64,000 bases of DNA from Aphelenchoides besseyi (Eukaryota > Nematoda > Chromadorea > Rhabditida > Aphelenchoididae), in the NCBI GenBank assembly GCA_024699855.1, contig JAMPIQ010000002.1:8866001-8930000 (forward strand), written 5' to 3'. Both the position numbers and the translations under genes were made by a program. Shown here in pieces: positions 47,986 to 60,022 of this stretch. The notes beneath the pieces are model-generated. The model was not told the DNA's origin. It did no database searches and saw only the letters and a list, made by a program, of their open reading frames with translations. Each line of letters opens with the position of its first letter. The first letter of the stretch is position 1.

Positions 47986-49252
47986 TAGTGATGTATCTGT
48001 GGAAACTAGCGAAAATGAGAGTTCACCACTTGCTTTTAAAAGCCCGAAAATTGGTTCCTTGTATTCGGCTCGATGTTATCAAAACGCTGAAAAAGACCAC
48101 GCTTTAAAGATGTTTATGCGCCGTCTTTGCCGATCATTTAATACTTCGTGTGTGGTCCAGCGCAAAAAACAGGGAAGTAATTGACAGGTTTGGTAATCGA
48201 ATCTGATTGCTGTGTATAATTACAAGAATAGCGTGATAAGATGGAGTTGTTTACGATTAATTTGTGAACAATTTCTCGGCTGTAATCGTTACATTGAATT
48301 TGATTTCGGGATCCACTATCGGAATGACAGAAATCACTCTTTGATATGAGCAATTTGTTTCGAAAACTACGCGTGATCTGCTTCCGTTCTTTAAAGATGG
48401 TGTGCTTGTTAACCAATGATCAGAATACTGTAACATTGCAGTTAGATGAGACTCCACCTTAAAAATTTGATCATTTTTATTGCGAATACGTGGAGAAGTT
48501 TAGCGAAGACGTAACTTGGCATGACTGTTCCTGCGAATGATCTTATATGGGAGATCTTAAGAGAGAAACAACTAAGTTCAAGTAATGAACTCGAGATGTT
48601 TGAAACAAATTAACCACACAACAAGGATTACAAAAGTTCAAATGCAGATCATTCAAAGAACACGGGGAGTTCGAGCTACAAACACAAGAATGTCGAGGAC
48701 GCATAAACGAAGACCAAAATTGATCAAAACTCCAACTATCTTCTAATCGATTTCCACGGAAGCTAAGCATTTAACCGCTTACTTGGTAGTTAACAGCAAT
48801 TTCGATAATTGGTTTTAATTTTGTTCTTAACCTAAAATTGTCTACCATTGCGTTTATTGTCGAAAGTTATCGTGTAAACAAAAAATGAAAGCGAGCGCCG
48901 CGGTTCAACGGTTTACAACATACGCGTGCTAATGCACATGCGATGATAGCGAACTGAAACCTGTAGACGAAGTTTTCGATCAGCCAATCGAATGTTTCGA
49001 GTTTTGACGACAATCAGTCCTCTGACTTCCGGTTCGACAAACGTTCATTTTTAATATTTTCGAAGTATTGAAATCAAATTGATCTGATTTAACCGTTTGG
49101 TAACCACAGTGTTTGTTAAACTTTGGACTTTTTGTGCTCAATAACCAAATTTTGTTTGTGTTCTTTCAATTTAACGTGCTCGCTTTTGATCGTTTGCAGT
49201 TGATAAAGAAAACAAGATCATTAACTTCAATGTTTAATCGTTTAGTCGCTCG
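47986..49252. other. intergenic region
   Basis: About 1.27 kb. Open frames up to about 90 codons show no motif. Likely promoter DNA for divergent neighbours. No RNA gene recognised. Confidence 0.4.
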
Positions 49253-49531
49253 ATGAATTTGTTCTATCCATTTCTTCTTCTGATGCTTTGTATGACCATC
49301 GGTGCAAATGCGTACTTTTGGGTTTGATATCAATTGTGAGAGATCGTAATCAACAGTCTTCAGGAGGGCTGGTTTGGTGGCAGTTCGGACGAACAGAGAC
49401 AAGAACTACAAACGATTATGAAAAGGAAACGGCGATTCCACAGACCCGGACTGTTAGGTTAGTTTTGGCACCTAAATGCCTAAATTTTTGACATTTTAGG
49501 TTTCTTGTCGATGGCCACTTCATCCGGTTGA
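49253..49531 (+). CDS. putative secreted peptide precursor
   Basis: Three tiny exons joined by introns of 42-43 nt encode about 64 residues. MNLFYPFLLLMLCMTIGANA is a strong signal peptide. It is followed by YFWEGWFGGSSDEQRQELQT, then the basic cluster MKRKRR, then FHRPGLLGFLSMATSSG to the stop at 49531. A tribasic/dibasic convertase site between two short segments is the plan of a neuropeptide or peptide-hormone precursor. No cysteines and no Gly-Lys-Arg amidation signal are present. A poly(A) signal AATAAA lies at 49622. No match to a known nematode neuropeptide family is recalled. Confidence 0.6.
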
Positions 49532-49691
49532 TGCTTTTGATGGCAAACAAAGAGACTTCTCCGCTGCCCATTGTACCAATTTCTCTTATCATTGATCCTC
49601 GTTGCTTTCTTTCTGCTGATGTGAATAAACGCTTTTTCTTATGACACCTGCGAACCGTTTAATTAACTAACTACTCGATTTATTCGTTGGA

Positions 49692-50442
49692 ATGAGATTT
49701 CTTTCACAGCTTCTGGTTCTTGTTGCCATTATTTTTATCTCTTTGGCTTCGCCACCAATCAAACGTAAGTTCGAAGCTGCGAACTTAACTGTAAGCTCAT
49801 TTTCAGCCTGGCATTGCGAGAATGATTATATTCGACATCTGGTCATTAGTGGACTCAAAGATTATTCCAACTCCATGGACCAATTGCAACGTTATCTGCA
49901 GGTAATTGCGAGAGAAGTTGTTTTTGCGCGAACTCATTTACATCGTTCTTTTTGCTCATCAAAAGTATTCGCGCACGTCTTTAACCGGCTCAATTAACTT
50001 CACGTTTCTACGATACGATCTTTCGATCGTCGAAGCACAAACATGTTAACGGGTCTTCAGTATAATCGAAAGTAAAAAAGACTAATTGATTCAATTGAGC
50101 GCCTTTCGAGAGTTACGTGCTTTTTCACAACAGTCGATTGGTAGGTAAACAGAAGTGTATTCTAGTTCTTGTCTGATCACATTCCCAACTCTGAGCCTGC
50201 AGAACACTAACCGACATTCAAGCACAGTTTTCCAAACAAATAACACCACTTTTCAGAATTATCTCCAACCGATTTTCACAACCGATCCCGGAGAATGGCT
50301 TGTGAGCGTTAGTCGTGTGGTGCGTGGAATCGATGATGTGGCCGATAGCGTGGCTGAAAGTCAATCGTATTGTATGGTCGCATATGAGAATGAGACAGTC
50401 ACGATTACTGTGCTCGTCGTTCGAATTGACAATAAATTTTGA
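49692..50442 (+). CDS. small secreted protein
   Basis: Starts MRFLSQLLVLVAIIFISLASP, a signal peptide. After a 42-nt intron the mature part begins PWHCENDYIRHLVISGLKDYSNSMDQLQRYLQ, then jumps a long intron (about 49901-50255, 355 nt) to NYLQPIFTTDPGEWLVSV and VAESQSYCMVAY. It ends VVRIDNKF. The total is about 125 residues with only two cysteines in the mature chain, so it is not a full saposin fold. The neighbouring genes downstream on the same strand encode saposin-like secreted proteins. The 3' exon frame is good, but the long intron makes the join less certain. Confidence 0.6.
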
Positions 50443-50783
50443 TTGAAATTGATATGGTAACAACAAAACTTCAAAGTTACTGTTTAATTTGAACTAAAAA
50501 TTGAGGGAATTTGATGTGCGGGACGCCAATCACTTTAACTCAGACTTAAACCGAATTTTATTTGTGGTCGTTAACGGAACGATTAAATCGATTTAACGCC
50601 CACATGGTTGACGTAATACCAAGCAAAACAATCCCATTGCTCGTCGGCCTCCGACCGTTGAAGTCTTCAAAATGGCCGGAACTTAGCCACGTCAAACTGA
50701 TAACGGAACGATTGGCGCTCGTATTCATAATGAGGGCAACCTAAGAATTTTTTAAGATCTTCATTTGCTTTGTCGGTTCAACA
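50443..50783. other. short intergenic region
   Basis: About 340 bases between two small secreted-protein genes on the plus strand. No supported feature. Confidence 0.35.
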
Positions 50784-51222
50784 ATGCGCTTCCTTGTCGC
50801 AATTCTATTCGTTGTTTTTACGGTATCTCAAGCGGTCAACAACGTGAGAGCATCGTTGTGTTAGAATGAACTTATTTGAGAGGTTTCAGAAGAAGTTTGC
50901 AGTCATCACCGATGGCATGCGCTGTAGATTGTGTCAACATGTGGTCGAGAACGAAGCTACGTGGGCCAAATTAGACGAAATGAAAGAAGTGAGTTAAAGG
51001 AACCGTTCAACTTCACAGTCATTCTTTTAGGGAGATATGTTAAAAGAAGCCTTCAAAATCTGTGAATCCGTCTTCCATCAAGGATTTGAAGAGTTGGAAC
51101 GATTGGTTTGTGACGATTTTGCCACACACTCTGCACCAGTTGTTCGAGAGCACAAAATGTCGTTTCGACACGGTACTCATTCATCTGAAGGATTGTGCAA
51201 GAATGCTGGTTACTGCGCTTGA
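50784..51222 (+). CDS. saposin-like (SapB) secreted protein, copy 1
   Basis: Three exons encode about 116 residues. Signal peptide MRFLVAILFVVFTVSQAV. The mature chain has CRLCQHVVENEATW near its start, FKICESVFHQGF in the middle and LVCDDF, with further cysteines near the C-terminus (GLCKNAGYCA). The first C-x2-C and the mid C spacing agree with a saposin B-type helical fold, as in nematode spp (caenopore) proteins that bind or permeabilise lipid membranes. The end of the protein, after the third helix, deviates from a standard six-cysteine domain. Introns are 42-46 nt. The next gene downstream is another member. Confidence 0.7.
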
Positions 51223-51407
51223 AATATCTTTCGATCCTCCGTGAACTTTGCCCTCGTATTGTGTGTACGTTCATTGGGATTAAATTCCGTCTCATTGTTT
51301 GCTTTTATCAATCTAAGGGTCGATTTATAAGAAGCTTAAATCGAACTGATAAATTCGTTAATAAGTAAAATTGACTAACAAACTGCATTCTTTCATCGGC
51401 AACAGCC

Positions 51408-51901
51408 ATGCGCGCTCTTACTCTTTCCCTTTTGGTTGTTCTCGTTCAGTTTACGGTAACTGATGGACACAAACGACCGAATCCTTTCGATGTGATTGCT
51501 CGTAAACACGAACTTTTGGATAACAACACCAAACAGTATCTCTGCGATATGTGCACTGATGTAGTCGAGGCGACGGAAGAGTGGATTGGCAGTGAAGGCG
51601 TAAATATAACACTTTTCTCCTTCTCAAATACGATCATTTTAGCACGATGGTTTGGAGAAAGTAGTCAGGTATTCTTTGGTTTTAACTGTAGGAAGATAAT
51701 CTTATTTGAAGTGATTGTATTGCCGCAATTTCCAAGGGCACTCCAATTGGATTCGCTCAATTCATCTGCGACACGTTGTTTGGAGATACCGTTCGACCGA
51801 TTATCAAACAATTGAACGATTCCACTTTCCGTGTAAACGAAGCCAAAAAGGTGTGTGGCCAAATTACCGTCTGTCCTTCCGTCTATCCAAGTGAACACTA
51901 A
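51408..51901 (+). CDS. saposin-like (SapB) secreted protein, copy 2
   Basis: Signal peptide MRALTLSLLVVLVQFTVTDG, then LCDMCTDVVEATEEW, GTPIGFAQFICDTLFGDTVRPI and KKVCGQITVCPSVY. The Cys order C-x2-C...C...C...C fits a saposin B domain. Two introns are used. The second is best read as about 51686-51734 (GTAGGAAG...TTCCAAG), because it keeps the phase; an earlier GT would not. A poly(A) signal AATAAA lies at 52003. It probably acts outside the cell on lipids, either as a digestive/antimicrobial caenopore-like peptide or as a lipid carrier. Confidence 0.75.
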
Positions 51902-52463
51902 AGAGCGGACAGGAACTCAAACAACAAACTTGAAATGCGGTTCTTTGGTTAGATTCATCGAACGACGGTTATTGCAAGGTTTATATTTTAATTGTAGGCT
52001 TTAATAAACGAATTTTAACATGTGGGCTTGAAAAGATGTATTCGGCTTGTAATCTTTTCAAAATCAAACTTTTGGGTGTGTTCAGTCGAGACGAATTCGA
52101 TTAAACCGATTACCTGTTTGGTGTTGGACGTCACACCTTAACATGAACAATTTTAGACGAGATTAAGGTCGAGTATTTGGGGTTCTAGGGCGCGTTCCGG
52201 TTTATATTTGCATCAATTAACAAAATGAAACTTGTTCCAACCGGTTTCGAGGTTATGGTCCGCCCAGAAGTTACTACCCAAAGGTGAAAGTCGACATGAC
52301 TTGAAATGACGCTCCTGAATCAGCTGTTCAAACTCACTCTTCCGCGACGTGGATCGGTTGAGATCGCGGTTGGTATCGAAAAACAGCGGAAGTGTTTCCG
52401 CTTTTTGGGCCACGAGTTTCGTCGTTTTGCATTGATCGATAGAACTAAATTTCTGGACTGATA
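51902..52463. other. intergenic region
   Basis: About 560 bases upstream of the astacin gene. Only the 3' UTR of the saposin gene and likely promoter DNA are seen. Confidence 0.35.
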
Positions 52464-54722
52464 ATGATGTGGTTCTATGCGTTGACTTACTTGTTCCTTT
52501 TGTTGGATGCAACAACTGGAGTAATTGGAAAACCGTTGACCGCAAAAGACGTGGCAAATGTAAAGTGTTTTCGTGAATCGAGGTTTCAATTTCCGTTTCC
52601 AGATTCGTGAACAGTTCATTAGAGAGACGTTGAGTAAACCACAGTTCACAGAAATGCGCAAAAGTATGCAGCGGAAAGCAAGACGACCACCGCGTATTTA
52701 CGATCAACCGATGAATCCACAGTTGGAGAAGCGAGTGAGAGAGTTGCAAGAATCAGCAAGAAACGATCAACATCTTCGTGATCTTGTTGTCGGTCCATCG
52801 CTGGAGGAAACGAATCGGCCGATTTTTGATCTTTTACATCAAGTATGCTTAGTGGAACATTGGTGTTGATTAGCACTTTTTTTAGGGAGATATGTTGTTG
52901 AATAATAAGCAGATGCGTTTAGTTGAAAGATCAGAACGTGCCATTGAACTTGAAGACCAAATGAATGATGGCTTATTATTTGGTTCAAAACGAGCGGTCG
53001 CTGCTGATCCACCACATATGCGTCGTAAACGTCAAATCCTGAGTTCCACACGTTACGGTTATCCGAAAACAAAGTGGGGAACAGATAAGGCCATTTCCTT
53101 CTATTTCGATAGAGGTTTAAGTGCGTAGTTAAAGCACCACTGACATATTGATGTTGCTCAATAAATTTGCAGATGAACCATTGCGAGAGAAGATTCGTGC
53201 GGCTATTCAGTTTTGGCAAGATCATACCTGTTTAACATTCAAAGAAAACGGAACGATTGAACCGAAAATTCGTTATTTCCGAGGCGCCGGATGTTATTCA
53301 TCAGTCGGAAAGCAGTTCGAGGACTTCGAACAAGATGTTTCTTTGGGGCCAGGCTGCGAATTGGTAACGAGAGAATCGAAGGCTAATAGACCTTTGACAT
53401 TTAGTTCGGAGTTGCAGCCCACGAAACCGGACATTCGTTGGGACTGTTTCATCATCAGTCTCGTTTTGATCGAGACGACTTTGTAGATTTGGTTACCGCA
53501 AACATTCCACCGCAATGGATGGGACAGTACAACAAAGTGGACCGAGATATGGCAACAACTCTCGACGTTCACTACGATTACGGTTCCGATCTTCATTATC
53601 CCGGCTGTAGGTTTAGAAGTTTCGATTAAATTGCTAAACGTGAATTCAGATGATCAACGAAGCAGTAAAGTCATGTTAGCAGCAAAGAAGAAGGCCTATC
53701 AACATACTATGGGAAATAGACGACAACCGTCTTTTCTTGACTTGAAATTGGTCAACGAATTCTACGAATGTCCAAGTATTGCACGCGAATAATATCTTTT
53801 AATGGACTTCCGTTTAGAAAAGTGTCCATCATTTCCCAATTGCAAAAATGGCGGATTTGTAAACTCGAAAGATTGCTCAAAATGTATTTGTCCTTCGGGA
53901 TTAAGTGGCGATGATTGTAGTAAACGAGCTCCGGGTGCATTTGGAGCCTCGAAAGATTGCGGAAAATCTGTAAATGCTAACGACCAATGGCAGACATTGG
54001 AAGGATCAGTGACCGCAAAAGGGAAATTAGACGAGAGTGGAATGACCATTCGACAAGCTGAATGTCATTTCGAAATCAAAGCGCCCATAGGACATCAAGT
54101 TGAAATTCGTGTGGAATCAGTCGAGGGCGCATGTACAAATGAATGTTACTATGGTTCAACGGAAATCAAATTTGAAAATCTTGAGATGACTGGCGCCAGA
54201 ATTTGTTGTCCCGGGCATATTCGCGACATGGGCGGATCACTGCGCACAACCAATGGATTGGCATTAGTTAGCGTTTACAGTCAAAAGGAGACGCAAAAAT
54301 TTAAACTTCGCTATCGGTCAGGTTGGATCTTTCGTACAGAATAATTGTCGGGGATTTGGATTTCAGTGCCTACTGACGATGCAGAATCGCATTCAAGTGG
54401 AGACGGGAGCGGAAACAACAATGGCACAAACTCCACATCTTCTTCCCGAACATCTACTTCGTCTACAACAGCAAAAGCATTTCCCAGTTCAACAACCGCA
54501 AGCACCACCCGTCTAACCACTTTATCCAACACTCTGCCACCAAGAATACGCACCGAACCTAATCCACTTACTACGTCAACAATTCCAACAACCAGCGCCA
54601 ACACGTGTCGAGATTATGCTATTAACTGTCAATTCCAACTTCAATTCTGTCGTTCTGCTGTTGCCGCAATGCAAACTTATTGTGCCAAGAGTTGCGATTA
54701 CTGTTCGACTCTACAACGATAA
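52464..54722 (+). CDS. astacin metalloprotease with EGF, CUB and ShKT domains
   Basis: Signal peptide MMWFYALTYLFLLLDATTG, then a propeptide of about 130 residues that ends at a furin-like site, RRKRQ. The astacin domain follows (TKWGTDKAISFYFDRGL; HTCLTF; GCYSSVGK). The zinc motif is HETGHSLGLFHHQSRFDRDDF, a full HExxHxxGxxH. Downstream, HYDYGSDLHYPGYD stands where the family has SxMHY; Leu replaces the Met-turn methionine. Next come SFLDLKLVNEFYEC, an EGF module (CPSFPNCKNGGFV...CICPSGLSGDDC), a CUB domain (CGKSVNANDQWQTLEG...FKLRYRS), a Ser/Thr-rich linker of about 80 residues and a six-Cys ShKT domain (CRDYAINC...YCAKSCDYC). This is the layout of nematode NAS proteases that process cuticle or matrix proteins. 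Eight short introns. Confidence 0.92.
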
Positions 54723-54925
54723 CCGGTGTTTGTATAAAACGATTAGAAAGTTAATTCTTTTTCTGAAACTAATCGTGACAATGTAATTTAAAATGGAAAT
54801 CAAAGAACACCAACGGGAAAGTCGAAAACTTTGTTTATTAATTCTGAAAACGAATATTTAATTGGAATCCAAAGACCAAAACACTCTGAATTTCGACTGA
54901 CGTTAATGTCGTCAGTGATCACTTT

Positions 54926-56178
54926 TCACGTTTTCATTTGAGCGGCACGTGCGTTCCAAGAACTTTGTAGATGCTCGAAATGAATTGACGTTTCAACGGG
55001 TTGTGTCCAGGCGATTGTGCGTCCTTCGAGAGTTTGCAAATGTCCTAATGAATCTCCGACTTTGTTCGCCGAGTAATTTCTCCATTGGTTGAACTTGTCG
55101 CGAAGACGATCAACGTGCATTTCTTTCCAAAACGGCAAACTAATACACAAAGCCCCCAAATAGAAGGCCGAAGTAATCATCAGAAATAAGTAAAACAAGG
55201 TACGGTAAACATAAAACCAGTCCTGAAAATTGAACGTTCTGACCTGGAAATCAAATTTCGTTTACCGTATGACCAACAAATTTCCGGGATGTAATAAATA
55301 AACAAACGATAACAAGAAAACCACCAATGACAGCTACGAACATTGAGCGTAACATCAGACGTGAAACTCGAATGTTTTCCGAAAGTTGAAATCTTTCTGA
55401 CAACGTGACCGGTAAAAGGTGTTGTTTTGCCATTGAGTATTTTTTCTGATTCCAACGGTAGTTGTAAATGAAAGCCTTAAAAACGATGTAAAACTCAATG
55501 TTAATGGAAACTTACAATCATCAGCCCATTCAAAGAAATCCCAACAATCGCAATCAGATGAGGAAGATAAGCCATGTCTGAAAGAGAAATTTCAGTTGAC
55601 ATAAATGAAGAATTTTATATAAGAAAGGTACAACATTCTCCAAGATCAATACTCGCTTTGTGTTTTCGAATACTTACTTGAATAGACGCATCGAGAAAAA
55701 CAGAAAGAAAGTACCCATGTACTTAAAATAGAAATACAAACGATTCGTGGGTGTCTTTCTTTTTCGTATGTTTTCAATCTCAACGTCGCAGCACATCGTT
55801 CAAGCACCACCAACGCAAATCCAAAACCGGCACAAAGTGCCACACCAATTGCTGTGATTTGGATCGTATAGTAGAGGTTGAATTCATCGTACATAAGACT
55901 ATGAGATTCTGAACATCGATGAATTCACATTCTTTTACTGCAAACTCACCCAATAACCGAGTGTCAAGGAGAAAGCTAACCAAAATAAGCAGCAGTAAAA
56001 GTTTGGTTATCATCCAAGCGGCAGCCATATTTCGCATTAAACTGCGGAGATTCCAATGAAATAATGGCCGATGGAATATCGTTGATTGGTATGTGTACAT
56101 CAGAACAAATGAGATGCAAGAGAAAAAGATAGAAACGATTGTACCGGTTATTATAAACGCATAAACACAGGCATCCAT
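54926..56178 (-). CDS. serpentine 7TM receptor, Sre/Sra-like
   Basis: Starts MDACVYAFIITGTIVSIFF at 56178. Spliced exons give seven TM segments, the third ending FGFALVVLERCAATLRLKTYE, the ER-x2-AT...YE signature of the Sra-superfamily receptors (Sre group most like it). TM5 is MAYLPHLIAIVGISLNGLMI, TM6 FVAVIGGFLVIVCLFI and TM7 LFYLFLMITSAFYLGALCI. A charged cytosolic tail ends AAQMKT. One intron (about 55562-55668) is longer than the others, about 105 nt. It is likely a chemosensory GPCR; its ligand is unknown. It is not adjacent to the two other receptors in the window and differs from them strongly. Confidence 0.82.
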
Positions 56179-57304
56179 TAGTTCACTAGTGTATGCTCTC
56201 AGTGAAAGTTACGAGCTGCCGCGTGAACTACGAAGTGCGTAAAGTCCCGAACTCAAACAGTAGTTTAAAGTTGAAACGAGTCGAACGAGATCAAATTATG
56301 GATAACAATTGACAATTTTTTCTTACCATTTAAGTGTGCTACAGAAATCCAATTTGAGAAATATCGTTAGACCGACAACCCACTTTACCTATTAAGTATG
56401 AAGGTTCCTTTAAGATAAGTACAATTTGCGCAGGTGTATTCCCGAGTACTGAAAGAAAAAAGCTTATGATGTGAGCTCATCATGTAGCTTCCGTGAGTCA
56501 ACCTTTGTCGTAGGAAATAAAAAAGGCCCACGCGATGAGCTGCTATTGACAGTATTCTTTACGCTTTTATAGCTCCGTTCCTTTCGATAACCTAATTGTT
56601 GAGCAATCTATTGTCTGAATGTTTTGAAATACAAAGTTAATCATCTATTCTAGTAAGGTTCAAATTGTCACAAGTGCGACTATAGGAGTTGAAGAAAACC
56701 TGATCCAGTAATGAGCTCCAAAAAAAATACGATTATTCATTCTCAAAAGACATTTTTTGACTCAACTTTTCAAGGGAATTGTTTTTTGTATTCAAATAGT
56801 CAAATGATACATTTTGCTATTGATTGAAGAGTATTTTGAAGTATTGTTTCTTTTTCGCTCGGTTTCTTTGTTGCTGAAGTTGTACGAAGATGGCAACACA
56901 TCATCGATGGCATCGGCTGGATCGATAGTTGCAGATGAAGTTTTGAAAGAATAACATGGAATGGAATTGTGAATTTAGGAACGAAAACTGGATGATATCC
57001 GCTCTATCGTACGATCGAAAACATCTCATTAAAGAACAACTATCGATAGAAACATCGTCGAGAGACTTTCAACCATGTAAGCAAAAACCTAAAATTCGAT
57101 CAGTCAACGTGATTGTTTAAGAAATTTGATGAACTTGAACATCACCCTTTAGTTTCACCTCAACACTTCTGTCACAGAGATTTTTCGACCTAGAAGAGCC
57201 GGTCAGCTTATTTTGTAGCGCGAGAGTTGTCAACATTGAACATGCAATGGTGGGTTTTCGAAAAGATTGCTTTCTTTGTTTTATTTTAAGAAGCAGCCGA
57301 ACGA
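56179..57304. other. intergenic region
   Basis: About 1.1 kb. No convincing gene. A 63-codon minus-strand frame (57117-57308) overlaps a possible 3' UTR. No repeats of note. Confidence 0.35.
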
Positions 57305-57469
57305 TCAACTTTCACCATCTGCTCGATCACTTTCCAGTTTTTCTGTAGGTGGTAATCACAAGAATTTCAGGTCCTGAATTCGCAAACTACCTATTCTCGT
57401 TATTATCGTTTCATTAAGAGCCCAGTTTTCCTTTGGAATAGATCGCGTTTTTGGCTTTTTAGTTCCCAT
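57305..57469 (-). CDS. possible microprotein
   Basis: Two exons joined by a well-formed 46-nt intron would encode about 38 residues (MGTKKPKTRSIPKENW ... KLESDRADGES), followed about 20 bases later by AATAAA on the minus strand. A true ATG, a matching intron and the poly(A) signal suggest a small gene. The size leaves ample room for chance, and an alternative join to a downstream exon is possible. Confidence 0.3.
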
Positions 57470-57618
57470 TTTAAAGTTCGCTTTCTCGTAGTAAAATTCT
57501 TATCTTAACCATAAGCTCGATTACGTTAAATTCGTGTGTTTGATTGAAGAACTGAAAACACATGAGATCAACCTTTCGGTTTTTAGTTCTTTTGTAATTC
57601 GATTATTCACAATCGTCA

Positions 57619-60022
57619 ATGGTGCTTCTTTTACCGTCGAATCAAAAAGAGTTTGCGGATCCGACTTATTGGAAAAAATTCTTCGAAAAATGTGATACGG
57701 CATTCGAATGGTCAGTTTGTGGTTTGAAAGCTGAAACTCGAGTGTTTAGGTACGGCGATTACTCGCAACTTGGACCGATTTTGGAGCGTTACATCAAAAC
57801 GTCCGATCGGATCTTGCAAATTGGCTGCGGAAACTCTATTTTGGCTGAACAAGTGGGTTATCTTCGAACATAGCGATACGTCTTGTGTTGTTTCAGCTCT
57901 ACGATAATGGCTTTCGAAATTTGACGTCCATTGATACGGACGCGAAGATTATTCACAAGCAACAGTTGAAGAACAGTGACAAACGTCCGGAACTTGTGTT
58001 CAAATGTTCATCTGCTGCAGAGGTTGGAGGCTTTGACGTTGAAGTTAATTCAACAAATAAACTTTCAGACCGGATTAGAAGATAGTTCGGTAAACATCGT
58101 GGTCGATAAGGGCACCTTGGATGCGTTGTTGCCATCGAATTCGGATGAGAAAACGGAACAACTGGTTTCGGATATTTTCACGGAAATCGATCGTGTGTTG
58201 ATGCCGTTAGGTCGTTATCTTGTTGTCACTTTGGCCCAAGAGCACATTGTTCACAAGTTCCTGGAGCATTTTCGCACTCCAAACAGCTACTTAGTTCGTG
58301 TACACAAAGTTGACTCAGACAAATCTTTCTCAATGCCCGTGTTCTTGTTTGTTGCAACAAAACTTCGCAAAGCGCTGCCGACTACAACGGTAATTTTAGA
58401 TTTCTTTTCGACCAGTAATGTGAATTCAGCCAATTGAAATGATGAACTCTGCGGGATTATGGGAACGTTTGCCCGATGAAGATCATTTGCAAATTAGTTT
58501 GCGCGGCGAACGTGAGTTCGCATGGATGTTCCATCAAACTGCCGGGTGAGTGATCAATTTGCTTTCGTATGATTTGTGTCTTTACAGATGTTTGCGCGAT
58601 GAAGTGACATTTACCTTGAGTGATCCTTTGGGTCAACCGCGTTACGTGTTCACGATTTTGGATGATCCTAGTCTTACAACTTTGCTTACTTATGGTGTCT
58701 TCATTGTTCCAATGGGTCATGAGAACGATTGGCTTTTTACTACAACCAAAGGACGAGCAACATTGCGTAAACAATGTAATCGTCATCGACTGCTCTTGGT
58801 TCATTTGCTTCACGGACAAATCTACTTGTCGATCAATCACATCGAAGCGGAAATCACCGATTTGGCTCGTCGCATTGCACCACCACATTTCAACAATCGA
58901 CCGGTGAGTTCGATTACAGAATATCGTCTATAACACTCTTGAATTAGATTGAGTTTCTTTCGTTGGGACGAATGGAAAGCATGGAGGTTGTTGCAGAAGG
59001 AGAGTCGCCAGTCAACGGCAAATACACCGTGGAACACGTTAAAGGAGTCGAAGATCGAGTGTTTCGTCGTCTAATTTTCATGAACAGTTCGAGTTTGATT
59101 CAGTCGGAAGTTGAGATGTACAGTAAGCGATTTTAAGCAAAGCACAAAGTTTAGAATTATCTTTTATAGAAACCCCAAAAGGCAAATATCGAATGTGCGA
59201 CGACTATTTGTCTTGTGATCACCATCGTTCCATGCTCACGAGTTTACAATTTCTGACTGGTGATCTTGAAACAACGATTACAAAAGCTGCGTCTTGGCGT
59301 TTTCTTATTCTCGGTCTTGGAGGAGGTCTTCTGGCGAAATTCTTGTAAGTCACTTGCTCTTAGCTTTCTATGACGATAAACACAAAAATCTTTAGGCATC
59401 GCAAACTTCCCGGTTGCACAGTTGTTGGAGTCGAATACGATAAGGCGGTTGTGAAGGTGGCCCGCGGTCATTTCGGTCTGCCGAACGATCCACGTTTGAT
59501 TGTGGTAGTCGATGATGCGTATAATGTGATGCAGGAGACGAGTAAAAAAGATGGCAAGTTGTTTAGAAACGATGTGTTTATTTCTCAATCTTTAGATTCC
59601 GAGAAATACGACTGTGTTATGATGGATTTGGCGACCAGCGAAAGCGAAGAAAGTGGTTTGGCATGTCCACCAGCAAAGTTTGCAAGCGTCGAAGCGCTTA
59701 AACTAGCTCGTGACTGTTTGCGGCCGAATGGTAAGCTGTCAATGTTTTCAACTTTTTCAATTGTTGTTTAGGTGTTTTCGCAATGAATTTGGTGACTCGC
59801 GACGACGAATTGTTGGAGAAAGTCAAATCGGACACGTTGAGTGTGTTCCCCAATGCGTTCGTGATCAACGAAGAAGAAGACGTCAACGAAGTCTTGATTT
59901 GTCCGTTAAACTACGAAAAACAATGGTTGAAACGTTTGCCAAAGAAACAACACGAACGTTGGGAAATGGCGTACACCGATCTTCTGCAAAAGTTGGCACC
60001 AGTTACTATTTCGAGCAAATAA
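57619..60022 (+). CDS. METTL13: METTL13-like dual methyltransferase (eEF1A)
   Basis: Starts MVLLLPSNQKEFADPTYWKKFFEK. A 40-nt intron then gives AFEWYGDYSQLGPIL, the METTL13 hallmark, which the unspliced frame hides. SAM-binding motif I of the first methyltransferase is ILQIGCGNSILAEQLYDNGF, with VVDKGTLDALLP as a later motif. The second half carries another Rossmann methyltransferase: MCDDYLSCDHHRSML, FLILGLGGGLLAKFL, VVGVEYDKAVVKVA and DCVMMDLATSE. It ends LAPVTISSK. About 660 residues in about nine exons match the two-domain METTL13. In mammals the N-terminal domain methylates eEF1A Lys55 and the C-terminal domain its N-terminus. A poly(A) signal AATAAA lies at 60384. Confidence 0.93.
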
